Source: Ophioderma brevispina (Eukaryota; Echinodermata; Ophiuroidea; Amphilepidida; Ophiodermatidae). From it: a stretch of 64,000 bases of DNA. Where the stretch lies: contig JAMKCH010049164.1 in assembly GCA_023653785.1 (NCBI GenBank), positions 62,001-126,000 on the forward strand, written 5' to 3'. The notes beneath the pieces were generated by a model. The model was not told the DNA's origin and did no database searches. It was given only the letters and a program-made list of their open reading frames with translations. Every line of letters begins with the position of its first letter. Positions within the stretch are counted from its first letter, which is position 1. A program made the position numbers and the translations under genes. Below are positions 11,336-21,943 of the stretch, piece by piece.

Positions 11336-12904
11336 TTCTTGCACCCAGCCCCTCTCCCTTAGTTGATACTTTGCAACTTTTTGAAGATTTGCTCTTTTGG
11401 GTCGCTCACGTGATGTGCCTTAATGGAGTATTTGCTCATTGCCGGGGATCTGCAAGTTTTAACTTGTACAATTTTTATATCATTACTTTGATCCATGTTA
11501 TTCACTTAAAGAGTTGTAAACTGTTTATTTGGTTCAGCATTTGTTAGTACAGTTAATAGCATCTTACACCGTCGTACATGTATAGATTATGTATGATGAG
11601 GTTATGAATAAGTAGAGATTGGTATAATTAAGCATTCTCAAAGAGATACACACTCAATTTGTTTTTGTTACAAGCTTTACATGCAAAAAAAGTTGTATCC
11701 ACTCATGAAGGAATTGATGCAGTAAATGTTGAAAGGATGCTAAGGAAAGGGGACCTTTAGCCTTACCCAAGTATTTTGGAACAGAAGTACCACACGCTTT
11801 GTGCCATAATTGACTTTTTTTACTCCGGTTCCCTAAGGACCTAAGGAATAATTTGAGCTTATTATATTAGATTTAGAGCAGTTTCAAAACATTTGACCCC
11901 CAGAGAACTTTTACCCCTCTCCTGGGCATAAACAGCAGCGGGTCTCCGGCAGAAATTCATATTTGCAAAAGTTTATATTTTTCTCCGAATTTTCCCGTGT
12001 TCAGATTGATCAAAATCTTCTGGGCTGCTACTCTAAGGGGGAATGTGATTTTTTTAAAAAAAAATTTATTTCTCCTCCCCCCCCCCCCCCCCCCCCCCCC
12101 GTATAAAGAATGACTGCTTCCTGTAACTGAACTAGTAGGTTAAAACGGTACAAATGCCCATAGATTTTGAGTAGTTGTACCCATTATGAGTTGCAGATTT
12201 CATAGAAGTTATGACATTTAGTTGCCCCAAAACCGACGATGTAGTAATGAAATTAATTAAAGAGCCATGTACGACTGGCAACTGACGATGAGGCACTGAA
12301 TTCATGCAGTATACTTCCAATCTTGATCAAGTTGATATCCCCGATTTAGTTCGAATCCCTGACTGAACCTTCCCCTCATACCACTGCTAGGATGCATTAA
12401 ATCATCCCATAATGCCCACAAGATTTGGAAATCGCCCTTAATGAGGAAATAGCACTCTCACAACACACACAAACATCAGACTGTGTTGCTTCTTTGTGGA
12501 AGGGCAGGGAGATGGAATGGGAGGGGGGGCTGGGATGTGAATTAATAAGTTCACCTTCAAGGAATTCTGACATGCATCTTGCCCAAATTTTTCCTCAGAT
12601 GGTGACTCAGCCGGCTGAAGTACCTTTTCAGCCAATAATTCAAGTGAAATAACTGTTGTTAAAAAGTTAAAATCATAAATTTTTTCAGATATGAGCTCTA
12701 AAATGCCACAGAATACCCATAAAAATGTTTCAACCATGTTTTGTATGTTGAAAGCCAACGGCTTCAGCCCCCGACCCCCACCAAAGTCCTATAAGCATAT
12801 GACCTCAATATTAGTCTCATGTGGTCCCACAAAAATCCTATTCTTCACACAAAAACTTTAAAGAGATCAGTTATTCAAATTACAAAAAAATACCATAAGT
12901 ATCC
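11336..12904. other. Gene-free interval with C24 homopolymer
   Basis: No gene was recognised. An uninterrupted run of 24 C lies at 12077-12100 and would be hard to sequence, so its length is unreliable. The overlapping frames at 12425-12758 on both strands lack a domain signature. Confidence 0.5.
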
Positions 12905-13282
12905 TTAAAGCCACTATCGGCGATTTCTTCAAAATGTAAACAAATCGTGCCCCCTATTTTTCATCAAAGTCCATTTTTTTACACTGTTGTATTGGAAATG
13001 GTTGTAGTAAAGACCCCTGTAAATGGCTAAGCTTAACACGTCGTATTTGACAAGAAATGGCGACTTTTCTGCATTGTTTACTAATAGAAGTAGGGATCCG
13101 TCTTTTATTAGCCAACAAAACAGTCGTAAATGGCATCTTCAAGACGACTTCAAAATGCTTTCTATAGTGATTGTTTTTCACAAAGCAGTAGTATAAGGTG
13201 TTGATATGACCTAACACTAGCAATTATTTAGAGACAAAATAGGTATTTTGAATGTGGAAAAAATGACTGATTGTGGCTTTAA
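12905..13282. mobile_element. TTAA-ended MITE, family 'GCCACTATC'
   Basis: A 378-bp element begins TTAAAGCCACTATCGGCGAT and ends with the complement of TTAAAGCCACAATCAGTCAT. It is related in its tips to family M1 (TTAAAGRCACTATC) but has a different interior. TTAA lies at both ends. Confidence 0.8.
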
Positions 13283-13376
13283 GTAACGGTTCAAATAAAG
13301 ACATCAGTGTCCTTGAGTTAATGACTTAAATTAGGTAATTTTGCAAATAAAAAAGTACTAGTATCTTTCTAATTCA

Positions 13377-14000
13377 AATAATAATAATAAATTGCATTTA
13401 TATGGTGCTCTACAAAGAACACAGCACCTTAAATACAAAAGTAATAAACATGAAATCCAGCATTATACAGTCCAAATTAAAATTTTAATATCAGCAAAAA
13501 GTGTGTTTGCAGGAGCCGCTTAAAGACACAGGTGGAGGGTACCTCTCTGATATTAATGGGAACGTTGTTGTAGGAGCTTGGGACCAATGACACAGTAGCC
13601 ACCTAATCTATACGCTTGAAACCCGAAACCACCTAGTTGTTATTATTGTTGTTGTTGTTGTCGTCGTCGTCGTCATCGACGCTGCCGCCACCATCGTCAT
13701 CGTCCAGCACATACAAATTGAGACCATCAGTGAAATATGACAGAGTCTGTCCATGAAGAGACCTGCACATGTGAAGGATTTTGTATCTGATGCCTTCCTT
13801 AACAGGCAATCAGTGGAGAGTGATAAAAAATTGTGACTAACTCTGGTCACAACAGCATGTGAACACCAAACGTGCAGCTATATTTGTAAGCGCTGGAGCC
13901 TTGTGAAATCTATTTCATTGGCACCATAAATGAGATGGCATTGTCAATGCGGGACAAGACCAAAGATCGTACAACATGGTTGCAAGCATCAAAAGTGATA
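13377..14000 (+). repeat. Retroposon-like repeat with (AAT)n start and GTT/GTC microsatellite
   Basis: It begins with AATAATAATAATAA followed by TTGCATTTATATGGTGC, a phrase resembling widespread invertebrate repeats that carry TTTATATAGCGC (compare 50779). A (GTT)n(GTC)n microsatellite lies at about 13640-13675. No intact frame was found. The class is uncertain. Confidence 0.4.
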
Positions 14001-14252
14001 AACCTACAAATGTGCCGTAAGTTACAAATGCACATGCATACTTTAAATCACTAGCAAGTGTGCGCATACCCAAGAACATTTGTAAATGCACATGCTTACC
14101 TTAAAGCACTTGTGCTCACTGATACGTGCTTCCTTACATTTGCAAACATGCTTGGAAGACCGTGTGAAAACTTGTGCAAAAAATGGAAATCCATACCTTA
14201 TTGCTTAACTCCATTTCTATTCAATTTACTGCGTTTTCAAAAGAAAACAAGA

Positions 14253-14408
14253 GTCAATGGTATTCAACGACCTATATTGTAGTAAACTGATACCGCACAT
14301 GCCTGAGATTATTTTAAAAGCAGCATTTTTTAAAAGTAATCTCAGCAATGCGAAGTTTACATGAATAGTTTACATGAATTACACATAGGTTGCTGAATAC
14401 CATTGACT
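14253..14408. mobile_element. 156-bp foldback element
   Basis: The ends GTCAATGGTATTCAACGACC and the complement of GTCAATGGTATTCAGCAACC are inverted. Inner pairs CTGAGATTA and TAATCTCAG lie around a T/A-rich core. It is a compact hairpin with no coding capacity. Confidence 0.75.
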
Positions 14409-14880
14409 TATGCCGCCTTCTGATTGGAGCTAAACAGTTAAGTTACAGATTTGGTTTTGCACAAAGTCGTTAGGGCAAAACTTGCCAAACAACTTTTCAT
14501 TCATGACTTTGTTCGTCTTCCTTTTCAAATAAATGATGGAACATATGGTCAAAGTTAATTGAACGCATACTGTAGAAGCTCAAGATTTATTTGTGAATGA
14601 GGACGAGGGCAGGTACATCATGAACAAATTCAAATTATTTAATCTGAATCAGGTAGGCAATAACACCTGAAATCTTCAAAACTGTGTGGCACTATAACAA
14701 TGGCCCTGCACTCCCATGCAGATGAAAGAAATCTGAAGTGTTTTTCTCCTTGGCATACTTGATTGTTGAATATCTTTAGCTCCATTGTTTATGCAGCCAT
14801 CCCATACACTGACCTCTACACATGGATAGCGGGTCTGAGTCACCGATTGAAACAACTAGGCCCGTATGAAGGGGAGGTGC
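14409..14880. other. Gene-free interval
   Basis: Nothing recognisable was found apart from AT-rich DNA. Confidence 0.4.
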
Positions 14881-15335
14881 GATCACACACCCCCAAATTC
14901 CACAAAAGGGAAAAAGGTCCACTTTTTGCTGAATTTTTGCATAAAAAGGACCAAAATTTAGGTAAATTTTGAAAAGAATGTCCAATTTTTGGTGATGAGA
15001 TGTTCAAAAAAGGACCTTTTTAGGGGGCTAAGTCCACTTTTACCAAAAAAAGGCCCACTTTTTCGAAGTCCCACCCCCCTTCCAAATAATGGAGTCTTTG
15101 GATGAGATTTTTGCAAAATTTTCTAAAAAATAGAGGTCTTAGTGTGCAAATTTTCAAAAATTTTCCCCAAAATAGGGGTTCTTGGGTGTGGACAGTGGTA
15201 ACATCTTCAAGAAATTCTGGGGTCTTTGGGTGAAATTTTCAAAAAAAAATGGGGTCTTTGGGTGGTAACGATGCTGCAAAAGGGGGTCTTAACAGCCTTA
15301 CATACACATCCAAGATGGGAGTGCCCCCTGACAGT
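14880..15335 (+). repeat. Repeat R2 with internal GGGTCTTTGGGTG minisatellite, copy 1
   Basis: It carries degenerate short units around GGTCTTTGGGTGAAATTTTC and AAAAAGGACC, and ends in GGGAGTGCCCCCTGAC. The reverse complement of the same order occurs at 54130-54480, including the phrases GGGAGTGCC and TTAACAGCCTTACAT. It is low complexity and non-coding. Confidence 0.7.
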
Positions 15336-15356
15336 ATACCTAAAAGTTCATTGTAT

Positions 15357-15470
15357 TTCTTTTTTATTTTCTCGTCGTCCTTTCTTTTTCCTTTCTTCTT
15401 CCCTTTTATCCTTTCCTTCGCCCGTTCATCCCTTGTCCTTTCTTTCATTCGTCCTTTCTTTGTCCATTTA
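15357..15470 (+). repeat. Polypyrimidine (CT-rich) tract
   Basis: About 110 bases are almost purely C/T, with CCTTTCTT units. The open frames on both strands here are low-complexity artefacts. Confidence 0.8.
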
Positions 15471-15731
15471 GCTCTGGAGCCCATGGATGCATTGATTATC
15501 AGGTCATCCACGGCAAGATGTATGCCACTGTCTCCGGATATGGCATAGGCCCTTTGCCTTATAAAAAGCTTTGTGGAATTGCTTCCTCAATCAGCTTCAA
15601 TCCCAATTCTTCAACTTAGTGGGTTCAGAATGGTGATTGGGGAAAAGTTTATGATCGGTAGAGGGCAGCATTAAACGATTTCGCCACTGATATAGACTAG
15701 AATCAAAGCCGGACCTGTGCACTGTGATTCC

Positions 15732-16417
15732 TGAATATAATAGCAAAAATACAGTGAAAAATGCTTTCCTTCTCACATAAAGCTTTTAGGTTTCAATCAT
15801 TCCATTTTACTGAAGGCAAATCACACAAGTTATAATGCTTATTTCGTTTTAATTTGAATTTTACACTGGGATTTTGCATTTACAGGACTCGGGAGAAGAC
15901 TACCTTTAATTGGTCAATATTGCACCTGTCGTGATATTTGGCTACCAATCAGTGTTTGATAATTAGTTTCCCAATTAATTTGATGTAAATGCAATTATAC
16001 TCAGAATTTGAACATCCTCAAAGATATTATTAACTACGTTTTTCATGAGCTACCAATGTCGTTTTGTCACATTTGAATGATTGGCAACCAAGATTACTAT
16101 TTAGATATTTTTTGAATTTTCTATCTAGAAACGCAACAGGTGTATTCGACTTCATTCATGCGGTACATTCATGCATTGCTAATAGCAACATTGGACGCCG
16201 TGTAATCCGACTGCAGTGCAGAAGTTGCAGTGCAAATCAACTTCTTTAGCACAAGGCCTGGTGATTGTGTTTATGTTGCATCGACGATGTGTTAGTGATG
16301 ATAGTGTTTTGAAATCGTCTTTTCTCTAACTCAGGTAATTTAGCTTGAAACTTCTTAACTTCTTCAAGTGATAGCATTTTTTGTATTGTTACTTGTAGTT
16401 GTAGGCCTATATCCAAT
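15732..16417 (+). repeat. 686-bp exact duplication, copy 1
   Basis: This segment is repeated at 16629-17314 with no difference that I could see (offset 897 bp). It contains a pyrimidine-rich stretch ending CTCTAACTCAG that looks like a splice acceptor, but no convincing exon follows. A 61-codon frame occurs identically in both copies. Confidence 0.9.
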
Positions 16418-16628
16418 GGCAAAGACTATATACACGGCCGCCGTGTATATAGCGTCCGGTTGTTAGCTGCCTAGACTGAATCCTTCAGTCCTCTAATATA
16501 CGCACGGCCGTTACACTGTGCTGCTATTCGAGGACTGAACATCATACGTGCTCAGAACGTGGAGGGGTTTTTGGTCATGAATAATTCATGATAAAGTAAA
16601 CTACGTAAAAAAAAAAAAAAAAAAAAAA
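16418..16628 (+). repeat. Spacer with palindrome and A22 tail between the duplicate copies
   Basis: The 211-bp spacer starts near a palindrome at 16425-16451 (arms CTATATACACGG and CCGTGTATATAG, 3-bp centre). It ends with 22 consecutive A at 16607-16628, directly abutting copy 2. Palindrome plus poly(A) could mean a retroposed tail, or an assembly join. Confidence 0.75.
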
Positions 16629-17314
16629 TGAATATAATAGCAAAAATACAGTGAAAAATGCTTTCCTTCTCACATAAAGCTTTTAGGTTTCAATCATTCC
16701 ATTTTACTGAAGGCAAATCACACAAGTTATAATGCTTATTTCGTTTTAATTTGAATTTTACACTGGGATTTTGCATTTACAGGACTCGGGAGAAGACTAC
16801 CTTTAATTGGTCAATATTGCACCTGTCGTGATATTTGGCTACCAATCAGTGTTTGATAATTAGTTTCCCAATTAATTTGATGTAAATGCAATTATACTCA
16901 GAATTTGAACATCCTCAAAGATATTATTAACTACGTTTTTCATGAGCTACCAATGTCGTTTTGTCACATTTGAATGATTGGCAACCAAGATTACTATTTA
17001 GATATTTTTTGAATTTTCTATCTAGAAACGCAACAGGTGTATTCGACTTCATTCATGCGGTACATTCATGCATTGCTAATAGCAACATTGGACGCCGTGT
17101 AATCCGACTGCAGTGCAGAAGTTGCAGTGCAAATCAACTTCTTTAGCACAAGGCCTGGTGATTGTGTTTATGTTGCATCGACGATGTGTTAGTGATGATA
17201 GTGTTTTGAAATCGTCTTTTCTCTAACTCAGGTAATTTAGCTTGAAACTTCTTAACTTCTTCAAGTGATAGCATTTTTTGTATTGTTACTTGTAGTTGTA
17301 GGCCTATATCCAAT
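16629..17314 (+). repeat. 686-bp exact duplication, copy 2
   Basis: This copy is identical to 15732-16417 as read. After 17314 it continues into AGCTTCCAATGAG instead of the palindromic spacer. The minus-strand frame at 17143-17391 starts beyond the duplication and runs into it. It has no recognised domain and is not called a gene. Confidence 0.9.
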
Positions 17315-17490
17315 AGCTTCCAATGAGATATGACGGAGTTTAGTATAACACTAACAGCACACTGTCGCTGACCTGGCAAAGGTGGTTCCAATTAGCGATT
17401 AATGAAAGTGCTTACTATGCTTGGACCCTTGAGACAGACCCTAAATGGGGATATGTCAAAATAGTAATGCACTTATCAAAAAGGAAGTGA

Positions 17491-17844
17491 CTATTCGCCA
17501 GGCTAGTCCGGCGAATACTGTTGTGAAATCTATTTACCGGACAAACTTATGCGGGCGCTATTTATGTAGTATATCTATCATATCACAATAGTATCGGTTT
17601 ATTCCGTAAAGCTTATGTAGGATTAAAATCAATCACCACCCACATCCTCCCTCGTTAGTGTAGTGGATAAGAGCATCGTTTTATAATGCAGGTATCACAG
17701 GTTCGAATCCAACCATGGCCTTTTTCAAATAAATGTATTTCAATATTATTTTAGAGTAAAGAGAAATATTACTAAGTCCAGTACGAAAGTTTGTCCGGTA
17801 ATAGATTTCACAACAGTAATTCGCCAGACTAGTCCGGCGAATAG
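17491..17844. mobile_element. MITE with ~58-bp TIRs carrying a tRNA-like core
   Basis: The left end reads CTATTCGCCAGGCTAGTCC then GGCGAATACTG, TTGTGAAATCTATT and CCGGACAAACTT. The right end is its near-exact complement. The 17645-17722 segment inside is tRNA-like. There is no transposase frame. No clear target duplication was seen. Confidence 0.8.
17648..17722 (+). pseudogene. Degenerate tRNA-like sequence (SINE head or tRNA pseudogene)
   Basis: It has a box-A-like TAGTGTAGTGGATAAG and a box-B-like GGTTCGAATCC at normal spacing, and a possible 7-base anticodon loop with TTT. The T stem pairs only at its inner two positions and the acceptor ends do not pair, so it is not a working tRNA gene. 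It lies inside the inverted-repeat element at 17491-17844. Confidence 0.55.
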
Positions 17845-18700
17845 CGTTTGCCTATCAAAAAATGCCCTGGCCCTTATACCTCTCCTTCTTGCAATATAAG
17901 GCCAAGTAAAAAAAAAACATGTTTCTCGTCCGGTTTTGAAAAAAAGGAGGAGGAGGGCTTTTTATTTTTTATTTTTCAAGATGGCCGCCATTCAAGATTT
18001 TCGTCAACTCCAGGTGTTAACCTTATCACACGTGACGTCAAAACTAACAGAGACATATAGGTCACACAAGAACTGAACATATTTACAATGTTTTATTAGT
18101 GTTAGCACCATGTTTTAACGGCCACGACGAAAGTCACATGAAACCAGGGATCCTAAACTCGATCAAGAGAATGGATGCATACTGCACACTGATCTGCATG
18201 AAATCTGTAGCTTATAGTTTGCCAGTCGTACGTGGCGCTATCACGCAACGTCATCCCCCGGTTTACGTCATGAATACGTTTGTGCATAAATAATTAGGTA
18301 GCTTATTGAAAACGGTGGCGCTATCACCATCGATATCGAAATTGTCTATGGGCATTTGTACACTGTGTCACCCGCCTGATAAAACCAGCGGCACACGTAA
18401 ACAAATGATAATTATGATGACTAAAAAAGTTTGCAAAATCAATACGATGTCGAATTCTGCGTAGAGCTGACTACGTTCACGGACTATATATCACCATCGC
18501 GGATGCGTACCCAAAATTATACCAACAACATCAAATCAACACAGATAATTATACCACAAAGGGGTCATAATTATACCAGTGTGAAAAAAAGGGGTCATAG
18601 TTATACCAGACGGCTGATTTTGCGACCCTATCGAGCGGCACGTCTCCGTATAGACGTTGTACTAAGAACCCTCCCCCCGGGGGCCCTCGGTACCCAGGCA
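17845..18700. other. Gene-free interval with short GGGGTCATAATTATACCA repeats
   Basis: Three variants of ATTATACCA, two of them preceded by GGGGTCATA, lie at 18517-18608. Otherwise nothing was recognised. Confidence 0.45.
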
Positions 18701-19030
18701 GGCATTTGGTGCACCATTTTCAAATTAACCCTAACTAGTTTTGACTAGTTTTTGTTTCTAGCCGCGCAAGCATCGCAGGGGGAGTCTGAGGGTGATGTGC
18801 CCCCTCAGCAAATCTGGGAAAATTTGTAAAATGAAAAGCCAAATGGAGGCAATTGGTGCACCATTTTCAAATTAACCCTAACTAGTTTTGAATAGATTTC
18901 GTTTCTGGCCGCGCGAGCGTCGCAGGGAAAATCTGGGAAATTTTGTAAAATGAAAAGCCAAATGAAGGCATTTGGTGCACCATTTTCAAATTAACCTTAA
19001 TTAGTTTTGACTAGTTTTCGTTTCGTTTCT
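18701..19030 (+). repeat. Tandem repeat, three units of 147/119/partial bp
   Basis: Units begin GGCATTTGGTGCACCATT at 18701, 18848 and 18967. Each continues with TTCAAATTAACCCTAACTAG, then TTTCGTTTC or a variant, then GCCGCGCGAGCGTCGCAGGG. The second unit lacks a block with GAGTCTGAGGGTGATGTG that is present in the first. It is non-coding. Confidence 0.85.
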
Positions 19031-19724
19031 CATTTCTCATGAGGTGAAAGCTAAAATCTTGAAATATGACCCAGGTAGGAACTCACAGACCCGGGACCTC
19101 ACAAAACATTACAAAAAGTTTTCACGGTCGGGGTGACAAACTATAAATAGATATAAATATAAATTTGAGTGTGAAATTGAAGAGGTGGTGAATTAATGAA
19201 GGAAAAATTTGATCTAGCGATGTTGATTTTATGAATAAACATTTAATGCGACAGCATGAGGCTCCGCCTTGACGAGCATTTTTCAGTGTGTGTAAACCGT
19301 AGAAAATGGCAAGTTCGAGTGAACTGAAAGCCGCGAATAAGAATGGGTTTCTACGAATGTAAAAGTACCATGTCAGGAAATATTATTTGCATTTCATGTA
19401 AGTAAAGTATTACCCTTTTATTATAAAGTAGGGTGAATAATTCAAATACGAACCGGTAGAGAGCATTGATGTGAGAAGGCTAGTAATGCATCTAGACAAT
19501 ACGTTGGACATTGTGTGCAGCAGCTGTACGTCCGTGTACGTGTGAATGGAAGATGTCCGATCAGTAATTGTAATGATAAATTCACTGATTGGACGAAAGT
19601 TGGCGAATTGGTAACACCACAATGCGGTGTTGTCATAGTAGGAGGAGGAATTTTAAAAAATGGGGGGATAATAAAAGGACGGGAGGAAAAGTTGTTCTAA
19701 ATTCGCGGATGTTGCTCGTATAGC
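19031..19724. other. Gene-free interval
   Basis: No domain or bounded repeat was recognised. Small overlapping frames occur on both strands at 19410-19700. Confidence 0.4.
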
Positions 19725-19886
19725 CAGTGTTCGATTTAGAAAATAAAAGTTACATGCACAACTGGAGTTTTTCTCAGAAAATGGGCTGAATAACACAAAA
19801 ATCTGCATGCACAGGCTGAATTTTACATGCACAGAGCAAATGTTACATGCATCTGTGCATGTAAAACCCCTCTAAATCGAACACTG
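19725..19886. mobile_element. hAT-type MITE, 162 bp, 8-bp TSD CGTATAGC
   Basis: Perfect terminal repeats CAGTGTTCGATTTAGA flank a small interior with four copies of a TACATGCA or GCATGCAC-like motif. The 8 bases on each side, CGTATAGC at 19717-19724 and 19887-19894, are identical. An 8-bp duplication with CAGTG tips is diagnostic of hAT-type insertion. Confidence 0.92.
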
Positions 19887-20238
19887 CGTATAGCACAGCT
19901 TGAATAGGTCTACTGATAAAATATGTGGGGTGCGTCATTGTTTCTTTGTTTTTCGTTCTTGTTTTGGTTCTTGACAGTCTTTTTTTTTTATTTTAGGAGG
20001 TTCATTCAATCGAACCCTCGAACCCCCCTGGCTACGGGCCTGCCAGGAATGGCCGGGACTTGTACTACCTAGCGCTACCTGACAGCCGGGAAGTTGATCT
20101 TTTTTTTTTGCCCGGGTGTATCGGGCGTATGCCGGGACTTGTTCATGGAGTTCACACGTCAAAAAAAGCCGGATTGTGGGTCGGGACAAACGTGGCACAT
20201 AAAAAGTGCTGTACAGCACCCCCTGGATATGCCCGTGC

Positions 20239-20420
20239 TAGTTAAAGAGACATGAGGAGATTTCCAGAAAGAAGCGCCCCCAATTTTTGTCGAACCCCCC
20301 GGTTTTTTTTTGACATATTGGAATGCTTACCAATATATTAGATCACACCTGAAGTGAATAAGCCGAATACGCCGCCTTTATGTAATAATATGATGATTTA
20401 GTAGTTTCTGTCGTGCATGG
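20239..20420 (+). repeat. Repeat R3, copy 1 (uninterrupted)
   Basis: It begins TTAAAGAGACATGAGGAG. It includes GGAATGCTTACCAATA, GAAGTGAATAAGC, CTTTATGTAAT and GATGATTTAGTA, then ends near TTTCTGTCGTG. The same order is found at 20692-21350, where a hAT element is inserted. Confidence 0.7.
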
Positions 20421-20691
20421 TTTTCTATGGGGAACGATTACGATAGCAGGCAAGTTCAAAACAAGGTTTGCGGTTTTCTTTTGCACCTGTTTGTCCAATA
20501 AACCTTCAAAGGGTTCTCGGTAGGTGGTCTACAACCGATCCAGTCAAATTTGAGAGAAATTCGTACCTTCAAAAATCCAGTCCGTCACTTAATCTTGAGC
20601 TATATGGGATTATAGGCCCCGATTATACTGTATATGTACATGTATGTAAGAGTTGTGGTAAAACTAGCCCACCAAAGATTTGTATGGTAAT

Positions 20692-21350
20692 TTTTAAAGA
20701 GACAAGTACATTACCAGAAAAAATGCATCAATACCAATTTTTTTTTTAAACCAGGTTGTTTGCATAGTTTTAGAATGCTTACTGATTAGAGATTAACCGA
20801 TCCGGGTTTTCCTCTGCCGATCCGATAGCCGATATTTTTTTTTTGTAGTATCGGCCGATCCACCGATCCGATCCGACGATTTGCCCCATATATTAAAGAT
20901 CGCACTGTTTTCAAATTTCTTAAACTTAGGAATTGGAGACGATGATTGTAATCAACAAATCTGTGCAGTCCACATTTGATTTATGTTCTGATTAGGAATT
21001 TCGGAGGAAAGGTTACCTTTTTGAGCAACTCTTGAACCAAAGTCACTCCAATCTTCAAGGATGGTGACAAGAGTGATGTTAATAATTATAGGCCTATATA
21101 TCTACTTAAACTGGAAAAATACCCATTGTACTTCGTCCCTTTTATTCATTCAGTACATCGGCTGAGAATCGGCAGCCTCTGACATATTTTTACCGATCCG
21201 ATTTTTTGCCGATTTTGCAGAATCGGCCCCCGATCCGATGTCCGATACAAATATCGGTTAATCTCTATTACTGATGCATGAAGTCATTGCTAAAGTGAAT
21301 AAGCTGAAAACATCATCTTTATGTAATTAGATGATTTAGTATTTTCTGTC
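20692..21350 (+). repeat. Repeat R3, copy 2, split by a hAT element
   Basis: The left part is 20692-20786 and the right part 21268-21350. Without the 481-bp insert and one target copy, the sequence reads through GAATGCTTACTGATGCATG to GTGAATAAGC in the same order as copy 1, which confirms the insertion. Confidence 0.8.
20787..21267. mobile_element. Non-autonomous hAT element, 481 bp, 8-bp TSD TTACTGAT
   Basis: Terminal repeats TAGAGATTAACCGAT are exact at both ends, with TTACTGAT duplicated at 20779-20786 and 21268-21275. Each subterminal region holds iterated CCGATCCGAT/TCGGC motifs, which in hAT elements are typical transposase-binding arrays (inference). The interior has no transposase frame. 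Confidence 0.93.
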
Positions 21351-21640
21351 ATCTAAATAAAAGAAAGATTCTCAACCTTGTACGGGAGTGTTCTCAGAGA
21401 TGGCATTATCTCGAGTTCTGATTTTTTGTACATTTGTTGGGTATACCATGCCATGCTGCAATTGGAAATTCATTTTTTCGAAACTAATCAGTTACTATGG
21501 AAATAACAGGGAAAAGGTTCGGTTGCTAGCTGAAACGCTTCGCTGATGCATTATGGGTTAAAAACAGGCCTCTGACTGTGACTCAGCATTGAATAAATAT
21601 TCTAAAAATGTCACCATATGAAAGGATTTTAAATAATTCT
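21351..21640. other. Gene-free interval
   Basis: Nothing was recognised. Confidence 0.4.
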
Positions 21641-21900
21641 CACCTTAAAAGCTGAGAATTATTTCTTTGGTACAAAAATTGTGAATTTCTCAAGTCAGCT
21701 TGTGTTTTTGTTGAAATATATAAAGCAAAAATCACCTTTTGTTTCACTTTTAAGACATCTCTGTAGCCAAATAAAAGGTAAGAAATCTATTGAATGCCTA
21801 ACCACTACATATGACAGAAAATACAGATGCATTGAAATCTTTTTAAATGGCCATATAAATAAGTACAAGTTCCAATTTCTTAATATACAGGTCTGATAAG
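21641..21900 (+). repeat. Diverged copy of MITE family M2
   Basis: It shares with the element at 24793-25131 the phrases GTTGAAATATATAAAGCA, AAAATCACCTTTTGTTTCAC, TTTTAAGACAT and CTACATATGACA. The ends are eroded. Confidence 0.6.
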
Positions 21901-21943
21901 CAATTACATCATGTGTATGTTGATAGCAGAGAAGTAACTTGAA

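Noticed and set aside
15226..15548. Overlapping frames on both strands (81-99 codons)
   Set aside because: Driven by a CT-rich low-complexity tract.
17143..17391. 82-codon minus-strand frame starting MEPPLPGQRQ
   Set aside because: It crosses the end of the 686-bp duplication, has no recognised domain and no matching donor. The copy in the first repeat loses the start.
17648..17722. Functional tRNA gene
   Set aside because: The promoter boxes are present but the acceptor and T stems do not pair; kept only as a tRNA-like remnant.
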